Source: Dioscorea cayenensis subsp. rotundata
Taxonomy: Eukaryota > Streptophyta > Magnoliopsida > Dioscoreales > Dioscoreaceae
DNA: 64,000 nucleotides
NCBI RefSeq assembly: GCF_009730915.1
Contig: NC_052474.1
Location: 12,683,501 to 12,747,500, forward strand
Reading direction: 5' to 3'
Shown in pieces: positions 1-10,860 of this stretch (position 1 is its first letter; each line of letters opens with the position of its first letter). The notes under the pieces are model-generated. The model made no database searches. It saw only the letters and a program-made list of their open reading frames with translations, and was not told the origin of the DNA. The position numbers and the translations under genes were made by a program.

Positions 1-989
1 TCCCATGTATTAGTAAAACATCAAAATCCTCATCAACATCCAACACTACAAAATCCATAGGAAATATGTACTTGGCGATTTTCACAAGTACATCTTTCAA
101 GATCCCCCTCGGATATCTAACCATTCAATCCGTCAATTGAAGTGTCATCCGAGTGGGCCTAGGCTCTCCCAAGCCAAGCTTTTCAAAGAAAGAATAAGGT
201 ATGACATTGATGCTAGCCCCTGAATCCGCCAATACCTTTTTTTCACAAAAGTTACCAATGTTGCATGGAATGATAAAGCTTCCAGGGTCCTTCTTCTTGT
301 TCGGCATATTCTTTTGCAACACCGCCGAACATGAAGCATCTAGAATCATAGATGCACTCTCCTCCAACTTCCTGATGTTCGTCAAGAAGTCTTTGAGATA
401 CTTTGCATAATGAGGCATTTGAGACAACGCCTCTTCAAATGGAATATTGATGTGCAGCTGTTTGAATAGACCCAAGAACTTCTAGTATTTCTAATCATTT
501 TGGTCGTTCTTCAACCTTGAAAGGTAAGGGATTCTTGGCTTGTAAGACGGGGGTGCCACCTCTTTCTCTTTTGCTATTTCCTCAACCTCCACGACCTTGG
601 GTGCTTTAACATTGGTCTTCTCACTCAGGAGCCTACCCTCAACTTCATGACCATTTTTCAAAGTAATCGCTTTGACATGTTCTCTTGGGTTGGTTTCTGT
701 GTTACTTGGCAAGCTCCCTTGAGGTATCTCTGATAATGACCTCACAATTTTCCTACTTGATTCTCTAAGTTGTGAGACGTACTGTGGTTGCAAAGTGTAG
801 CTTCGACCAATTGAAATCTCATATTTGATGATTGAATAAACTTGGTCAAAGGCTTCTCTAAACCGGTCATCCGGTTTTCCAACCCTAAAACTAAATTCTC
901 CATGTTTATAGCTTGTTGTTGTTGTTGGAAACCCGATGGTGACATGGTCTTCTGTTGTCCTTGATTACTACAAGAAAGGTAAGGGTGAC
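1..989 (-). pseudogene. Element C: gag C-terminus and aspartic protease, broken (left part)
   Basis: Minus-strand Athila-type gag-protease remnant, read from 989 down to 1 and running off the window edge. From 989 it shows the gag C-terminal region (a glutamine-rich stretch, then a probable coiled-coil segment ending in LENQVGKL), a linker with an AITLKNG motif, the FKQLHINIPFEEAL region, and the protease active site LADSGASIN near 190-235. The dimer-fold core (FPMDFVVLDVDED) reaches position 1. In-frame stops lie near 485-493 and just after the LQLTD segment near 123, so it is a pseudogene. It is the continuation of the gag pieces at 23337-23904 and 36627-37060: removing element B with one target duplication restores the frame here. 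Whether this copy has RT or integrase cannot be seen because the window ends. Confidence 0.85.
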
Positions 990-2884
990 TGATAAGTTCT
1001 TGTGTGATAAGAATGTGAAGTGTTATTTCCTTATGTTGAGCATTACATTTAGCAGGTTTAAGTGCTAATACATGCGTATTTGTGTTCTTTTGCGCAGGTA
1101 GGGTTGTTAAGCTAAGTATTGAGAAAAGAAGCCAAAAGTAGATAGTAAACGCATTATTTGGTAGAATCATGAAAGGAAAAAATGCGAACACACAAGTGAG
1201 ACTCCAAGATACGTGAATGTGTGTGAATCTCCATGAATTCAAGTCACTATAATGAATTGGAGGAGCACAAAGAAAGTCACATTTACGTATCCCGACTTGT
1301 GCATTGATAACAAGACCTCCGCTAATGAAGCTTTTGATTGAAGAAGACATGCAATCTATGGCATAAACATGTGCTCATTTATGTTGCCTCGATGAAAAGC
1401 ATGGAATTAGGAGTGTTTTCGCTGAGTACTGTAGCATGTTACTGTAGGAAAACAATGTAGCAAGTACTGTAGCAGTTAATGTTCACAGCAGGCCAAAAAC
1501 AAGATTTTCAAAGAATCCACATGGGTGTGAGGAAATTCCCCACACATGTGTGGAAATTCTACAAGCCCGTGGGAAAAATCCACAGGGGTGTGTGGATTCC
1601 CACTTCCAGCCCTAATTAAGACGCGATTTAGCCCGATTTTTTGGATCTTCTTTTCCCCTTTTCTCCAACTTTCATCCATCTTTCGAGAGGCTGTCAGCTG
1701 GGGCTTAGAGAGACCTTTGTCACATCATTAGAGTGGTTCTAAGGATTCAACACTGTGCTTCACTTAGAAGAAGGCTATTGGGAAAGCTTTCATAGGCACC
1801 AATCCGACTAGGTGTGCCCTAAGACGGATAAGGGGACCTTTGGAGAAGACTTTGCTAGTCAACAAGATCATCGACACGACTACCGAGGCGGTTTTCTTAT
1901 GGAACACTTGCTTTACTTTCGATTTCATTGTTGATTGTATTGTGCTCCATGGGGAGCTAAATCACCTATTGGGTACTTGGGTTTTGTAAACCCTAGGATG
2001 TTATTGTTTCATTGATCTTTTATTATGCTTTACATAATTGATGTTTCAATTGAGTTCTAATCTTGAATGCTTGTTGAATGATTTCTCCCTTAGAGTGATA
2101 CTAGGGTTGAGAGTCCATCTTGGTAAATGTTATAGATGAGTGACACACTACGAGGGTTAGACATTGCTTGATTGGAGAGGGTTGAGAGGGCGACTCGAGA
2201 GGTAGCGGAGCATCCCCTTTCCCCCCTAGTGTGATTTATCCTACCTTAATTTCCTTGAGTTCTGTGTGGTCACAATAGGGTGAAGTTCTAGAGGATGAAC
2301 TCCGCTGGGGCTTAGTTGCCCGAGAAACAGAGTGAAGCATTGAAGTAACTCTAGTGTCTAGGACTTAGATGTGACTAGGGGCCTTTGGCTTGGACCAAAA
2401 TGTTAGGTCTATACATAGGAAGAGGGTTTATTACTTGGATTCCCTAGAACTCCATGCAACTTTACACAATGTGAGGTGTTGAGACTGAGCGATTTCTCTG
2501 CTAGGACATAATGTAGAGTTAGTCACGGTTGACCTTAGATTTGGGACCGTGTGCTTAAGGATTTTCACAACTCATTGAGCATTGATTAGGAAGTAGAATA
2601 GTGGGTCCTGCACTTGAAACATTAATCCTAGGGGTAGCATTGTCAGAGTACCCCACTTCTATCGATTGGCTTACCTCTTACTTACTTGCACCTCTCATTC
2701 TTGTTTCTTTTATCTTTGTTCACATTATATTTTATCAACACTATCATTGTCCACTTTCACGTGGTTAAGTAGCAATTTAATTATTTTTACTCCCTACTCC
2801 CTGTGGATACGATACCCCACTCACTTGGGATTTATTACTCAACAAACCCATGCACTTGCGGGTCACGCACAAGGGGTGTTGTCA
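990..2884 (+). repeat. Element B 5' LTR
   Basis: Starts TGATAAGTTC and ends GTTGTCA, 1895 bp. It matches the 3' LTR at 21430-23336 along its length. Near 1425-1475 there is a cluster of CTGTAGCA-type octamers, followed at 1520-1600 by degenerate CACACGGG/CCCGTGTG palindromes and then by a T/C-rich leader (CTTCTTTTCCCCTTTTCTCC) consistent with the start of the transcript. ORFs seen here on either strand are not conserved between the two LTRs. Confidence 0.9.
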
Positions 2885-2890
2885 AGTTTT

Positions 2891-2908
2891 TGGCGCCATT
2901 ACCGAGGA
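2891..2908 (+). other. Primer-binding site of element B (tRNA-Asp type)
   Basis: Begins TGGCGCCATTACCGAGGA six bases after the LTR end. It differs from the perfect tRNA-Asp complement TGGCGCCGTTGCCGGGGA at three positions, all consistent with G-to-A change. tRNA-Asp priming is usual in the Athila lineage. Confidence 0.85.
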
Positions 2909-3034
2909 ATAGGCGTTTAGAGATACTTTGCACTTTGCTATCTTAGCTATTCATTCATTTATTTTTCTATTTCATATCTTCTTATTCTTTCATCATTCTG
3001 ATTTATTTTTCTTTCTTTTGTGTAGCTCCAGGTT

Positions 3035-4402
3035 ATGACCCGAGGGGACATTTTGGCATTTCTTGAAGGTGATCTTGAACTTGAACGTACACTCTGAAGA
3101 AAGTGTAAAGAACCTATGCAAGAACTGTTGAATCAAGCTAAAATAGACATTAAAGGGTTAGAAAACATAGCGGGATAGAATGAACAACAGAGAACACTTT
3201 CTAATTATGCTAGACCATCAGTATTGGAGATACAATCTAGCATTGTGCGATCCCTGATTACAACTCCGAACTTTGAGCTGAAGCTAGCATTCATCCTGAT
3301 GATTCAGCAGTCAGCGCAGTTCAATAGTTTGGCCGATGAGGATCCAAACAATCACATTGAAAACTTCTTAGAAGTTTGTGAGATGCTGAAAATCAACAGT
3401 ATTACGGATAATGCTATTAGATTGAGGGCTTTCCCATTTTCTCTAAAAGGAAGAGCAAAGCAGTGGTTACATTCTTTACCGTGAGTATCTATTATGACTT
3501 GGAATGAGATGGTCGAAGCTTTCTTGGTTGGGTACTTCCCTCCGGAAAAGTCAGCAAAGCTTCGCAATGAGATTTTATCATTTCTTTAGATGGAGCTCGA
3601 GTCCTTGTTTGAGACATGGGAGCATTTCAAAGACCTTTTGCGGAAGTGTCCACAACATGAATTCCCTGGGTGGATGATCATTCAGACCTTTTACAACGGG
3701 TTGAATCCAAGTACAAGACAGCTTTTAGATGTCGCCGCAGGAGATACAATGGGGAATAAGACCCCCTATGAAGCCCGATAATTAGTAGAAAAAATGGCCA
3801 TGAATAGCTACCAATGGAATGCAAGGGAAAGGAAGAAAGTTGCCAGACTCCATGAAATTGATGCGGTTACATCATTGGCGGCCCAAGTAGAGGCATTAAG
3901 TAAAAAGTTAGACACTCTAACTTCTCCTAGATTGGCAGCCATAATGAATTATGATGGATGTGGGGGAGGACATGCCCCATCTGATTGCCAGATAGCCATT
4001 GGTGGTACTTAATCCGTTGAGCAAGTTGACTTTGTGGGTAATGTAATGAGAAATCAAGGCAATCCATATAGCAACACCTACAACCAAGGGTGGAGGAACC
4101 ACCCTAATTTCTCATGGAGTAACCAAGGGCAACAAAAGGCTATAGCACTACCTGGTTTCCAACAACAATAAGCCCTGAACATGGAGAATAGAGTTTTAGG
4201 CTTGGAGACCCGGACGACTGATTTGGAGAAAGCCTTGACAAGATTTGTACAATCATCAGATACACGGTTCCAATCGGTTGAGGCTACACTTCGCAACCAC
4301 ACTGCTTTCTTGCACAACCTAGAGAATCAAGTGGGGCAAATTACGAAGTCTCTATCAGAACATGTGAAGACGATCACTTTGAGAAGTGGCCTTGAGGTGT
4401 AG
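3035..4402 (+). pseudogene. Element B gag, decayed
   Basis: Athila gag starting with the ATG at 3035 (MTRGDILAF), just after a pyrimidine tract and TAG that look like a splice acceptor. Visible blocks: a retrotransposon capsid domain at about 3224-3780 (NSLADEDPNNHIENFLEVCEMLKIN, LKGRAKQWLHSLP, FYNGLNPSTRQLLD), a zinc-knuckle remnant near 3950-3990 (CGGGHAPSDC, first Cys replaced by Tyr), and a C-terminal region (ENRVLGLETRTTDLEKALTRFVQSSDTRF). At least seven premature stops are present, for example after RTL at about 3096, after HSLP at 3481, near 3588, 3779 and 4010, so it makes no full product. It stops around the TLRSGLEV motif; no protease follows. Confidence 0.88.
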
Positions 4403-4594
4403 GGAAAACTTCCTAGTGAGAAGATACCACAAGAAATGCCCCAAGGCTGTTGGGAATGTGCATGAAAGCAACAAGGGTGATAAGCCCTTAAGTGGTAACA
4501 AGCTCAATAACTCCCCCTCTACCTTCAAGAGGTTATGTTCATCATGATTCCATGTCATGGGTAAGAGGGAAACCTTCATGTATGAGCCCCCGTG

Positions 4595-4658
4595 AGGTAA
4601 GACATGGTACGTGAAGCTTAGTGACGTTAAATAAGCACTTCTTGGGAGGCAACCTAAG
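4595..4658 (+). promoter_or_regulatory. Splice-donor-like site and CTTGGG/CCTAAG hairpin after gag (element B)
   Basis: The ORF1 stop TGA is followed at once by a consensus plant 5' splice site (TGAG|GTAAGAC, cut after 4596). About 45 bases on, 4641-4658 forms a short hairpin with arms CTTGGG and CCTAAG (one mismatch here) around AGGCAA. The same pair follows ORF1 in A, D, H, I and J, which is why I list it as functional sequence of the family. Confidence 0.6.
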
Positions 4659-5975
4659 TCTTTACTGTTTTTCTAGTTTTTAGTTTAGTGTTTGCATAAA
4701 TAAGGTTTTGAGTGTTGGTGTCCTGATTTTGAGATACTATTGCTGTGATTTTCTCATGGATCTTTGGAGCACACGTGTGTTTAAATGAGTATGGCGAAGT
4801 TTTTGGTCATTTGAGCATGTCGTGCATTTTTCTCTTGTGGAATTGCATAGTGAAAGCATGCTTTGAGTGTTTTTATATGTTCAGGAATTTTCTTCAGAGC
4901 CTACAGAGTTTTCTAAGGCATCTAGAGAAAACGTACGGGCATGTAGAATTTCCATACGCCCATGGGTCTCTACTAAGAGCTCAACCAGAGAAGGCACAGG
5001 GGCGTGGACTCACCCCTGTGAACGACATTGTGAGATTGACACGCTCGTGGGTAATTTCCGCATGGGAATGTGTCTTCCTGCAGAGACTTAGAGATTTTTC
5101 CTGAGAAGACACAAGGGCGTGGACTCGCCCCTGTGGATGACCCTATGATAAACACACGTGCGTGGATAATTTCTGCACGCCCATGTGTATCTCTGTAGTG
5201 GAGATCTCTTTCATCTTGAGAAGACACATATGGCGTGTGAGTGCCCCAGTAAGCTGCCCCTGTACAAGTCCACGCCCGTGGGGAATTTTCACACGGGTGT
5301 GTGACACTTAGAGTTTTCTCGGATTGGACAAAGAAGCTACAGGGGCGTGGGTATACGCCTGTGGGTCGGGTGCACGGGGTGGGTAATTTCCTCATGCTTG
5401 GGGGTTATGTCTAGAGGCCATTAAGTGTTTTCCTGAGAGCATACAGGGGCGTGCTTTTGCCTTGTGAGTCTCTCCTGTAGATTCGCATGGGCATGGGTAA
5501 TTTCCACACGCCCGTGTGGATGCGTAGAATTCCAAGAGAAACAATTTTTTCTTTAAAATCTCTTTGAGATTTTTCTCCATTACACCTTCAATCACTCGAA
5601 GAGAATTCTTGATCAGTTGCCCGACCTTGCATTGCTGCGTTGGTGGGTTTTTATTCAATTTCCACCCCAATTTTGAAGTTTTCATACTCATTTCATTGGT
5701 AAACATTTTACCCCCTCTCTTATTCGCCATTTCTTGGGTTTTTTTTGGATTAAAAGTGGTAGTGTGGTGCGATTTTTACTCTAGAATGGCTTATGCATGT
5801 TTAGAAAGAGTTTAGACATGGTTTTATGTTTTATATTGGGAATACTAACATGCGGCCATGCGATTTTCTTGCCTCTTAGATCGACACGGGCGTGGGGAAT
5901 TTCCACACGACCTTATGGAATTCTGCAATACTATTTCTTGGGCTTCTTTGATCATTTCTTCATCAATTATTGCAG
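4659..5975 (+). repeat. Post-ORF1 spacer of element B with palindrome repeats (4920-5545)
   Basis: No convincing ORF. From about 4920 to 5545 there are roughly eight to ten imperfect repeats of 60-100 bp. Each carries a GC-rich palindrome such as ACAGGGGCG...CACCCCTGT or CACACGGGCGTG...CACGCCCGTGTG, joined by pieces of a GAGAAGACACA phrase. After 5545 the sequence is T/C-rich and leads to an acceptor-like TTGCAG at 5971-5975. The palindromes are the same motif as in this family's LTR. Confidence 0.7.
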
Positions 5976-6565
5976 GTATAGTGCAACGTTCGAAGAAGAA
6001 AGAGGGCAAGTGTCCTAGGGAGACTCTACCTGAGCTAGCACACATTGAATTCTCCAATCCCGAGCATCAGGTTCAATTTGAGAGGTTATCGGGACTCAGT
6101 CTTGGATATTCTCGCTTTATGGATTTATGTGTGCTGAGAGAGATTCAGTGGGGTGATGAGTTAGCCGATGAGATTGATGAGATGTTAGCAGTGGGAAGTC
6201 GAAGGAGATTGTTGTGGGTCAGAGAGCCAGCTATCCGTGCATTGACGCTAGAAATGTTGGCATCCTTTGAGTTCATCAGCCATATGGCAGATTCGACACC
6301 ATTGATGTTATACAGTTCTAATCATTCGGACATTAGTTTTGCATGAGTGTTACTGAGTTCTCAGTTCGTACAGGCTTGTATGATGAGACATACACAGATA
6401 CAGAGGAGTATGGACGCTTACCAACGGATTACCCTGGCACCCTGACCCCACAGCAAGAATATTGAGCTTTGTGTGGATAGGGATAGTATGAACTGGGAGT
6501 GTCTAAGGCCTCAGGGTTGTCTCGGCTGAGCTATAGATATTTACGCTCTGTACTTAGTAGGTCTA
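5976..6565 (+). pseudogene. Element B env-like ORF, 5' part (interrupted by element A)
   Basis: First part of the ORF after pol that Athila elements carry in the envelope position; the rest is at 19436-20166. It begins right after an acceptor-like TTGCAG. The start codon used in element A reads ATA here, so it seems lost. The N-terminus is basic (RSKKKEGKCPRE), followed by a conserved region (REIQWGDELADEIDEML, REPAIRALTLEMLASFEF). Frame breaks occur near 6345, and stops are present in the segment corresponding to LRPQRAYK in element A. The A insertion lies after the VLSRS motif, and joining across one GTCTA restores the frame. No signal peptide or membrane span is visible, so 'env-like' refers to position only; it resembles the ATHILA ORF-1 type protein. 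Confidence 0.8.
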
Positions 6566-8425
6566 TGATAAGTGCTTGTGCGATAAGAATACAAAGTGTT
6601 CTTTCCTTATGTTGAGCATTACTTTTCTCAGGTTTTAACGCTAATATATGTGTATTTATGTTACTTTCATACAGGTAGGGTTGTGATGTCGAATATGAAA
6701 GAAAGAAGCCAATGTGGGTCGTAAATGCACCAATTTGGACGAAATCTTGCTAAGGTTCAAATGCAAAGACACAGGTCGAGTTCGACATACGGGAATGTGT
6801 ACCAATCTCCTCGTATTCAAGTTAGTATAACCATTTGGAAGGGCACAAGGGCAGTCCCATTCAAGCATTCCGACTTGTGCATATAGAACAAGATCTCCAC
6901 CAACATGTCCGTTATTGAAGAAGCAAAGCGATTCACGACGTAAACGTGTGCTCGTTTGCGTTACCTCAATGAAAGCATGGATTCGGGAGTATTTCAGGCC
7001 GGTATTGTAGTAGGGTACTATAGAAAAACTGTAGCAGGAATACTGTACCAACACTGTTCACAGCCAGTCAAGAAAATTGGAAAATAGAGAATCCACACGG
7101 GCGTGTGGAAATTCCACACGCCAGTGTGAAAAATCTACAGGGACGGTCACACGGGCGTGTGGATTCCCGATTCCAGCCCCGCTTTCAACATTCATTTCCC
7201 CATCTTTTCCCCAACTTGAGAGAGGGTTGCACCTAGGGTTTTGAGAGGTATTGGCTAGGGCTTTAGAGAGGTTCTACGGCTCTGACATCGTGCACCGTTT
7301 GGAAGAAGGTTAGTGGGAGAGCTTTCGTCATCACTGATCCAGCGAGGTGTATCCTAGGCAGGACAAATGAACCCTTGCGATGAGTAGAGGACTCTCCACA
7401 ATACCATCACCACGACTAAGGAGGGGGTTTTCTATGGATGCTTTGTTTTTACATTCAATTTCATTGATTATATCTAGCTCCATGGAGAGCTAAACCCCTT
7501 GTAGGTACTTTGGTATTTGTGAACCCAATGATGTATTCGTTTCATTGAATCTCTTTATTATGCTTTTAATTAATTGATGTTTATTGTGAGTTCCAATCTT
7601 GTATGCTTGATTGTATGAATACTTCCCTAGAGTGACACTAGGGTTGAGAGTTCTTCTTGGTAACTCATGTGAGTGAGTGACGCACCATGAGAGTTAGACA
7701 AAGCTAGATTGGAGAGGGTTGAGAGGGTAAGTCAAGATGTAGCAGAGTGTCCCCTTTCCCATCAGGTATGATCTATCCTACCTCCACGTTCCAAGAGTTC
7801 TTTGCTGTCATAGTAGAGTGAATGGGCTAAGGGATGACTTTCCGCTGGGGCTTAGTTGAGAGTGCAATGGAGTGAAGTGTTGAAGTGATTTTAGCATCTA
7901 GGGCTTAATTGTGGCTAGGGATCATTCACCTGGACCAAAGGGTTAGGTATATACATAGGAATAGGATTTATCATTTGGAGTCCCTAAAGGTCATTGTAAT
8001 TCTATACGAGTGCGAGGTGATGAGATTGTTGGATTTCTCCTCCGGGACATGTATAGAGTTAAGCATGGTTGACCTTATATTTGGGACTATGCAATTAAGG
8101 ATTTTCATAACTCACTATTGCATTAATTAGTAAGCATAATAGAGGTTTCTTGCACTTGAAACGATTAACCTAGGCAGAACAATACCCGGGTACCCCATTT
8201 TTATCGATTGCCTTACCTTCTCCTTTACTTGTGCTCTCTTTCTTGTTGTTTTTACTCTTTAGAATAAAATCTTGTCACACATATCACTATTCATCTTCCA
8301 CATTAGTTAAGAAATAATTTAAGTGTCTTTATTCCCTACTCTCTATGGATACAATACCCACTCATATGTGATTATTACTTCAATACCTGTGCACCTGCAT
8401 TGTACACGCATATTCGGATGTGTCA
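6566..8425 (+). repeat. Element A 5' LTR
   Basis: TGATAAGTGC...ATGTGTCA, 1860 bp, paired with 17601-19430. It contains CTGTAGCA-like octamers near 7005-7050 and a strong palindrome near 7093-7126 (CACACGGGCGTGTG then CACACGCC...), then a pyrimidine-rich leader. It resembles element B's LTR throughout but is clearly diverged, so A and B are sister subfamilies. Confidence 0.92.
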
Positions 8426-8431
8426 AGTTTT

Positions 8432-8449
8432 TGGCACCATTGCCGGGGA
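8432..8449 (+). other. Primer-binding site of element A (tRNA-Asp type)
   Basis: TGGCACCATTGCCGGGGA, six bases after the LTR. Two G-to-A changes from the tRNA-Asp complement. Confidence 0.85.
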
Positions 8450-8535
8450 GTAGGCGTTTAGAGATACTTTGCACTTTGTTTTTCTTAGCTATTCATTTAT
8501 TAATTCTATTTCATATTTCCTTATTCTATCATCGT

Positions 8536-10403
8536 TGATAAGTGCTTGTGCGATATGAATGCGAAGCGTTCATTCCTTATGTCGAGCATTACTTTTCTCG
8601 GATTTTTACACTAATATGTGTGTTTTTATGTTACTTTTATGCAGGTAGGGTTGTGAGGCCAAGTATGAAGGAAATAGGCCAATGTGGATCATAATGCACC
8701 AATTTTGGAAGAAATCTTGCTAAGGTTCAAACGCGAAGACATAGGTCAGGAGTGAGATGCTAGAGTGTCTAACAACCTCCTCGTATTCGAGTGGGCACAT
8801 CCATTTGGAGGGCCACAAAGGCAGTCACATTCGAGCATTCTGACCTATGCACATAGAACAAGAGCTCCACCAACGTGCCTATCATTGAAGAAGCAAGTGA
8901 TCCACGATGTGAATGTGTGTCTGTTTGCGGTACTCCGATGAAAGTATGGATTCGGGAAGCTATTCTGGCCGATACTGTAGCAGAGAATTGTAGCAACACG
9001 GTAGAAAGTACTGTAGCGGCACTGTTCACAGCCGCTCGAGAAAACAGGAGTTCAGAGGATCCACACGGGCGTGTGGAAAGGAAATTCCGCACGGGCGCGT
9101 GAAGCATCCACGCCCGTGTAGTCACCCGATTCCAACCCTATTTAAAGCCGAATTAGCCTCGATTTTGGTATTCTTTTCTCCATCTTTTCCACATCTTGAG
9201 AGAGGGCTTTGGCTAGGGTTTTGAGTGGTATTGGCTAGGTTTTGGGGATGTTCTACGGCTCTGACATCGCGCGTCATTTGGAAGAAAGTTATTGGGAGAG
9301 CTTTCGTCGGCACCGATCCGGCGAGGTGTATCCTAGGCCGGACAAAGGATCCTTTGCGACGAGTAGAGGACTCTCCACAAGACCATCGACACGACCATCG
9401 AGTGGGTTTCTTTATGGATTCATTGCTTTTATATTCTATTTCTTTGATTGTACATAGCTCTATGGAGAGCTAAACCCCTAGTGGGTACTTGGGTATTTGT
9501 GAACCCTAGGATGTATTTGTTTCTTTGAATCTCTTTATTATGCTTTCAATAAATTGATGTTTATTGTGAGTTCCAACCTTGAATGCTTGATTGTATGAAC
9601 ATTTCCCCTAGAGTGACACTAGGGTTGAGAGTTCTTGTTGGTAACCTCGTGAGTGAGTGACACACCACGAGCATTAGACAAAGCTAGGTTGGAGAGGGTT
9701 GAGAGGGTGAGTCGGGAGGTACAAGAGCATCCCCTTTCCCCTCCAAAGTGATAGATTTTACCTCCGTTCCTTGAGTTCTTTGCGGTCATAACAGAGTGAA
9801 TGGTCTAAAGGATGAACTTCCGCTGGGGCTTAGTTGTGCGTGCAACGGAGTGAAGCGTTGAGGTGATCTTAGTATCTAGCGATCAATTGTTGTTAGGGAC
9901 CTTCCACCTGGACCAAAGGGTTAGGTCTATAATTTGAAAGAGATTTATCACTTGGAATCCCTAGAGCTCATTGCAACTCTATGCGAGAGGGTGGTGTTGA
10001 GATTGTTCGATTTCTCCTCCGGGACATGTATAGAGTTAGGCATAGTTGACCTTAGATTTGGGACTATGTAATTTAGGATTTCCACGACTCACCATTGCAT
10101 TGATAAGGAAGCATAATACAGGGTTCTTGCACTTGAAACAATTATCCTAGGAGAAGCATTATTCGGGTACCCCATCTTTATCGATTGCCTTACCCCCTTC
10201 TTTACTTTTGCTCTCTTATTTGTTGCTTTTACTGTTGAAAATTGAATCATTGTCACACTCATCATCATTGATCATTTCACATAGCTATGAATCAAATTAA
10301 GTATTTTTATTCCCTACTCCCTGTGGATTCGATACCCGCTCACCCGGGATTATTATTCGACAAGCCCATGCACTTGCGGGATATACGCAAGGGGACCTTG
10401 TCA
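8536..10403 (+). mobile_element. Solo LTR nested in the leader of element A
   Basis: A complete LTR of the same family (TGATAAGTGC...CTTGTCA, 1868 bp) with no internal region, flanked by ATCGT (8531-8535) and ATTGT (10404-10408), a 5-bp duplication with one C/T difference. Removing it with one duplication rejoins the leader so that it reads like the leaders of elements B and G, confirming that it landed in a pre-existing element. It carries the palindromes (9061-9120) and the CTGTAGC octamers (8975-9020). Solo LTRs form by recombination between the two LTRs of a full element. Confidence 0.93.
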
Positions 10404-10442
10404 ATTGTTCTGATTTTGTTCTCTGTTTTTTTTGTTACAGAA

Positions 10443-10748
10443 ATGATTGAAATACCCGAGTTATTTGACACTATTACAGGAATGGTTGACAATGCAAAAC
10501 AAAAGGTTCAATTGTTTGTAGTACAGGATACACTGTGTCGTTTCTTGCAAGAAACATATAATATTCAACATCCCATAGAAGAATCAGTTGAAGATTATAT
10601 TACCAGAATTCAAGAACAAAACTGTGAATTAAATAATGTGTTAGATCAGTTTGATAAATCGGCATTGGGATCAAGGAATTATCACTTAGAGGAAAGTCTA
10701 GAGAGGGTCCTAGCTCAATTTGATTCATCTTATCATGAACAAAAGTAG
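10443..10748 (+). CDS. Acidic 101-aa ORF in the gag position of element A, unknown function
   Basis: Open from ATG 10443 to the stop at 10746-10748 with no interruption, although the pol that follows is full of stops. It begins two bases after a polypyrimidine tract and ACAG that look like a splice acceptor; the leader up to that AG is homologous to the leaders of gag-bearing elements B and G, then similarity stops. The protein is acidic and predicted mostly helical by eye (MIEIPELFDTITGMVDNAK at the N-terminus, EESVEDYITRIQEQNCELN and EESLERVLAQFD later), with no zinc knuckle, capsid motif or protease motif. The longer reading from 10287 starts inside the solo LTR, so I reject that start. 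It could be an N-terminal extension of pol or a gag substitute. Function unknown. Confidence 0.55.
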   Translation: MIEIPELFDTITGMVDNAKQKVQLFVVQDTLCRFLQETYNIQHPIEESVEDYITRIQEQNCELNNVLDQFDKSALGSRNYHLEESLERVLAQFDSSYHEQK

Positions 10749-10860
10749 GAAGTTTTCCCTTTGGTTGTGTCGATGTCAAGAGGAGAGAGTTATGGAATGG
10801 AAGCTTAATTAGCCATACAAGACCACACCAGAACATAATTACAAGTAGAATAAGGGAAGA

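Noticed and set aside
742..1350. 202-aa minus-strand ORF
   Set aside because: Only the part below 990 is gag of element C; the rest is antisense to element B's LTR and arises by reading across the insertion border.
2891..2908. tRNA gene near TGGCGCC sites
   Set aside because: Only the 18-base primer-site complement is present; no cloverleaf.
4920..5545. CRISPR-like look of regularly spaced palindromic repeats
   Set aside because: Units vary in length and sequence, spacers are themselves repeats, and the context is a plant retrotransposon.
5858..6346. ORF start at 5858 for the env-like protein of B
   Set aside because: The first 40 residues come from the palindrome and T-rich spacer; homology with A and D begins only after the acceptor-like site at 5975.
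10287..10442. Upstream start giving 153 aa for the acidic ORF of A
   Set aside because: It begins inside the solo LTR inserted later, so it cannot be the original start.
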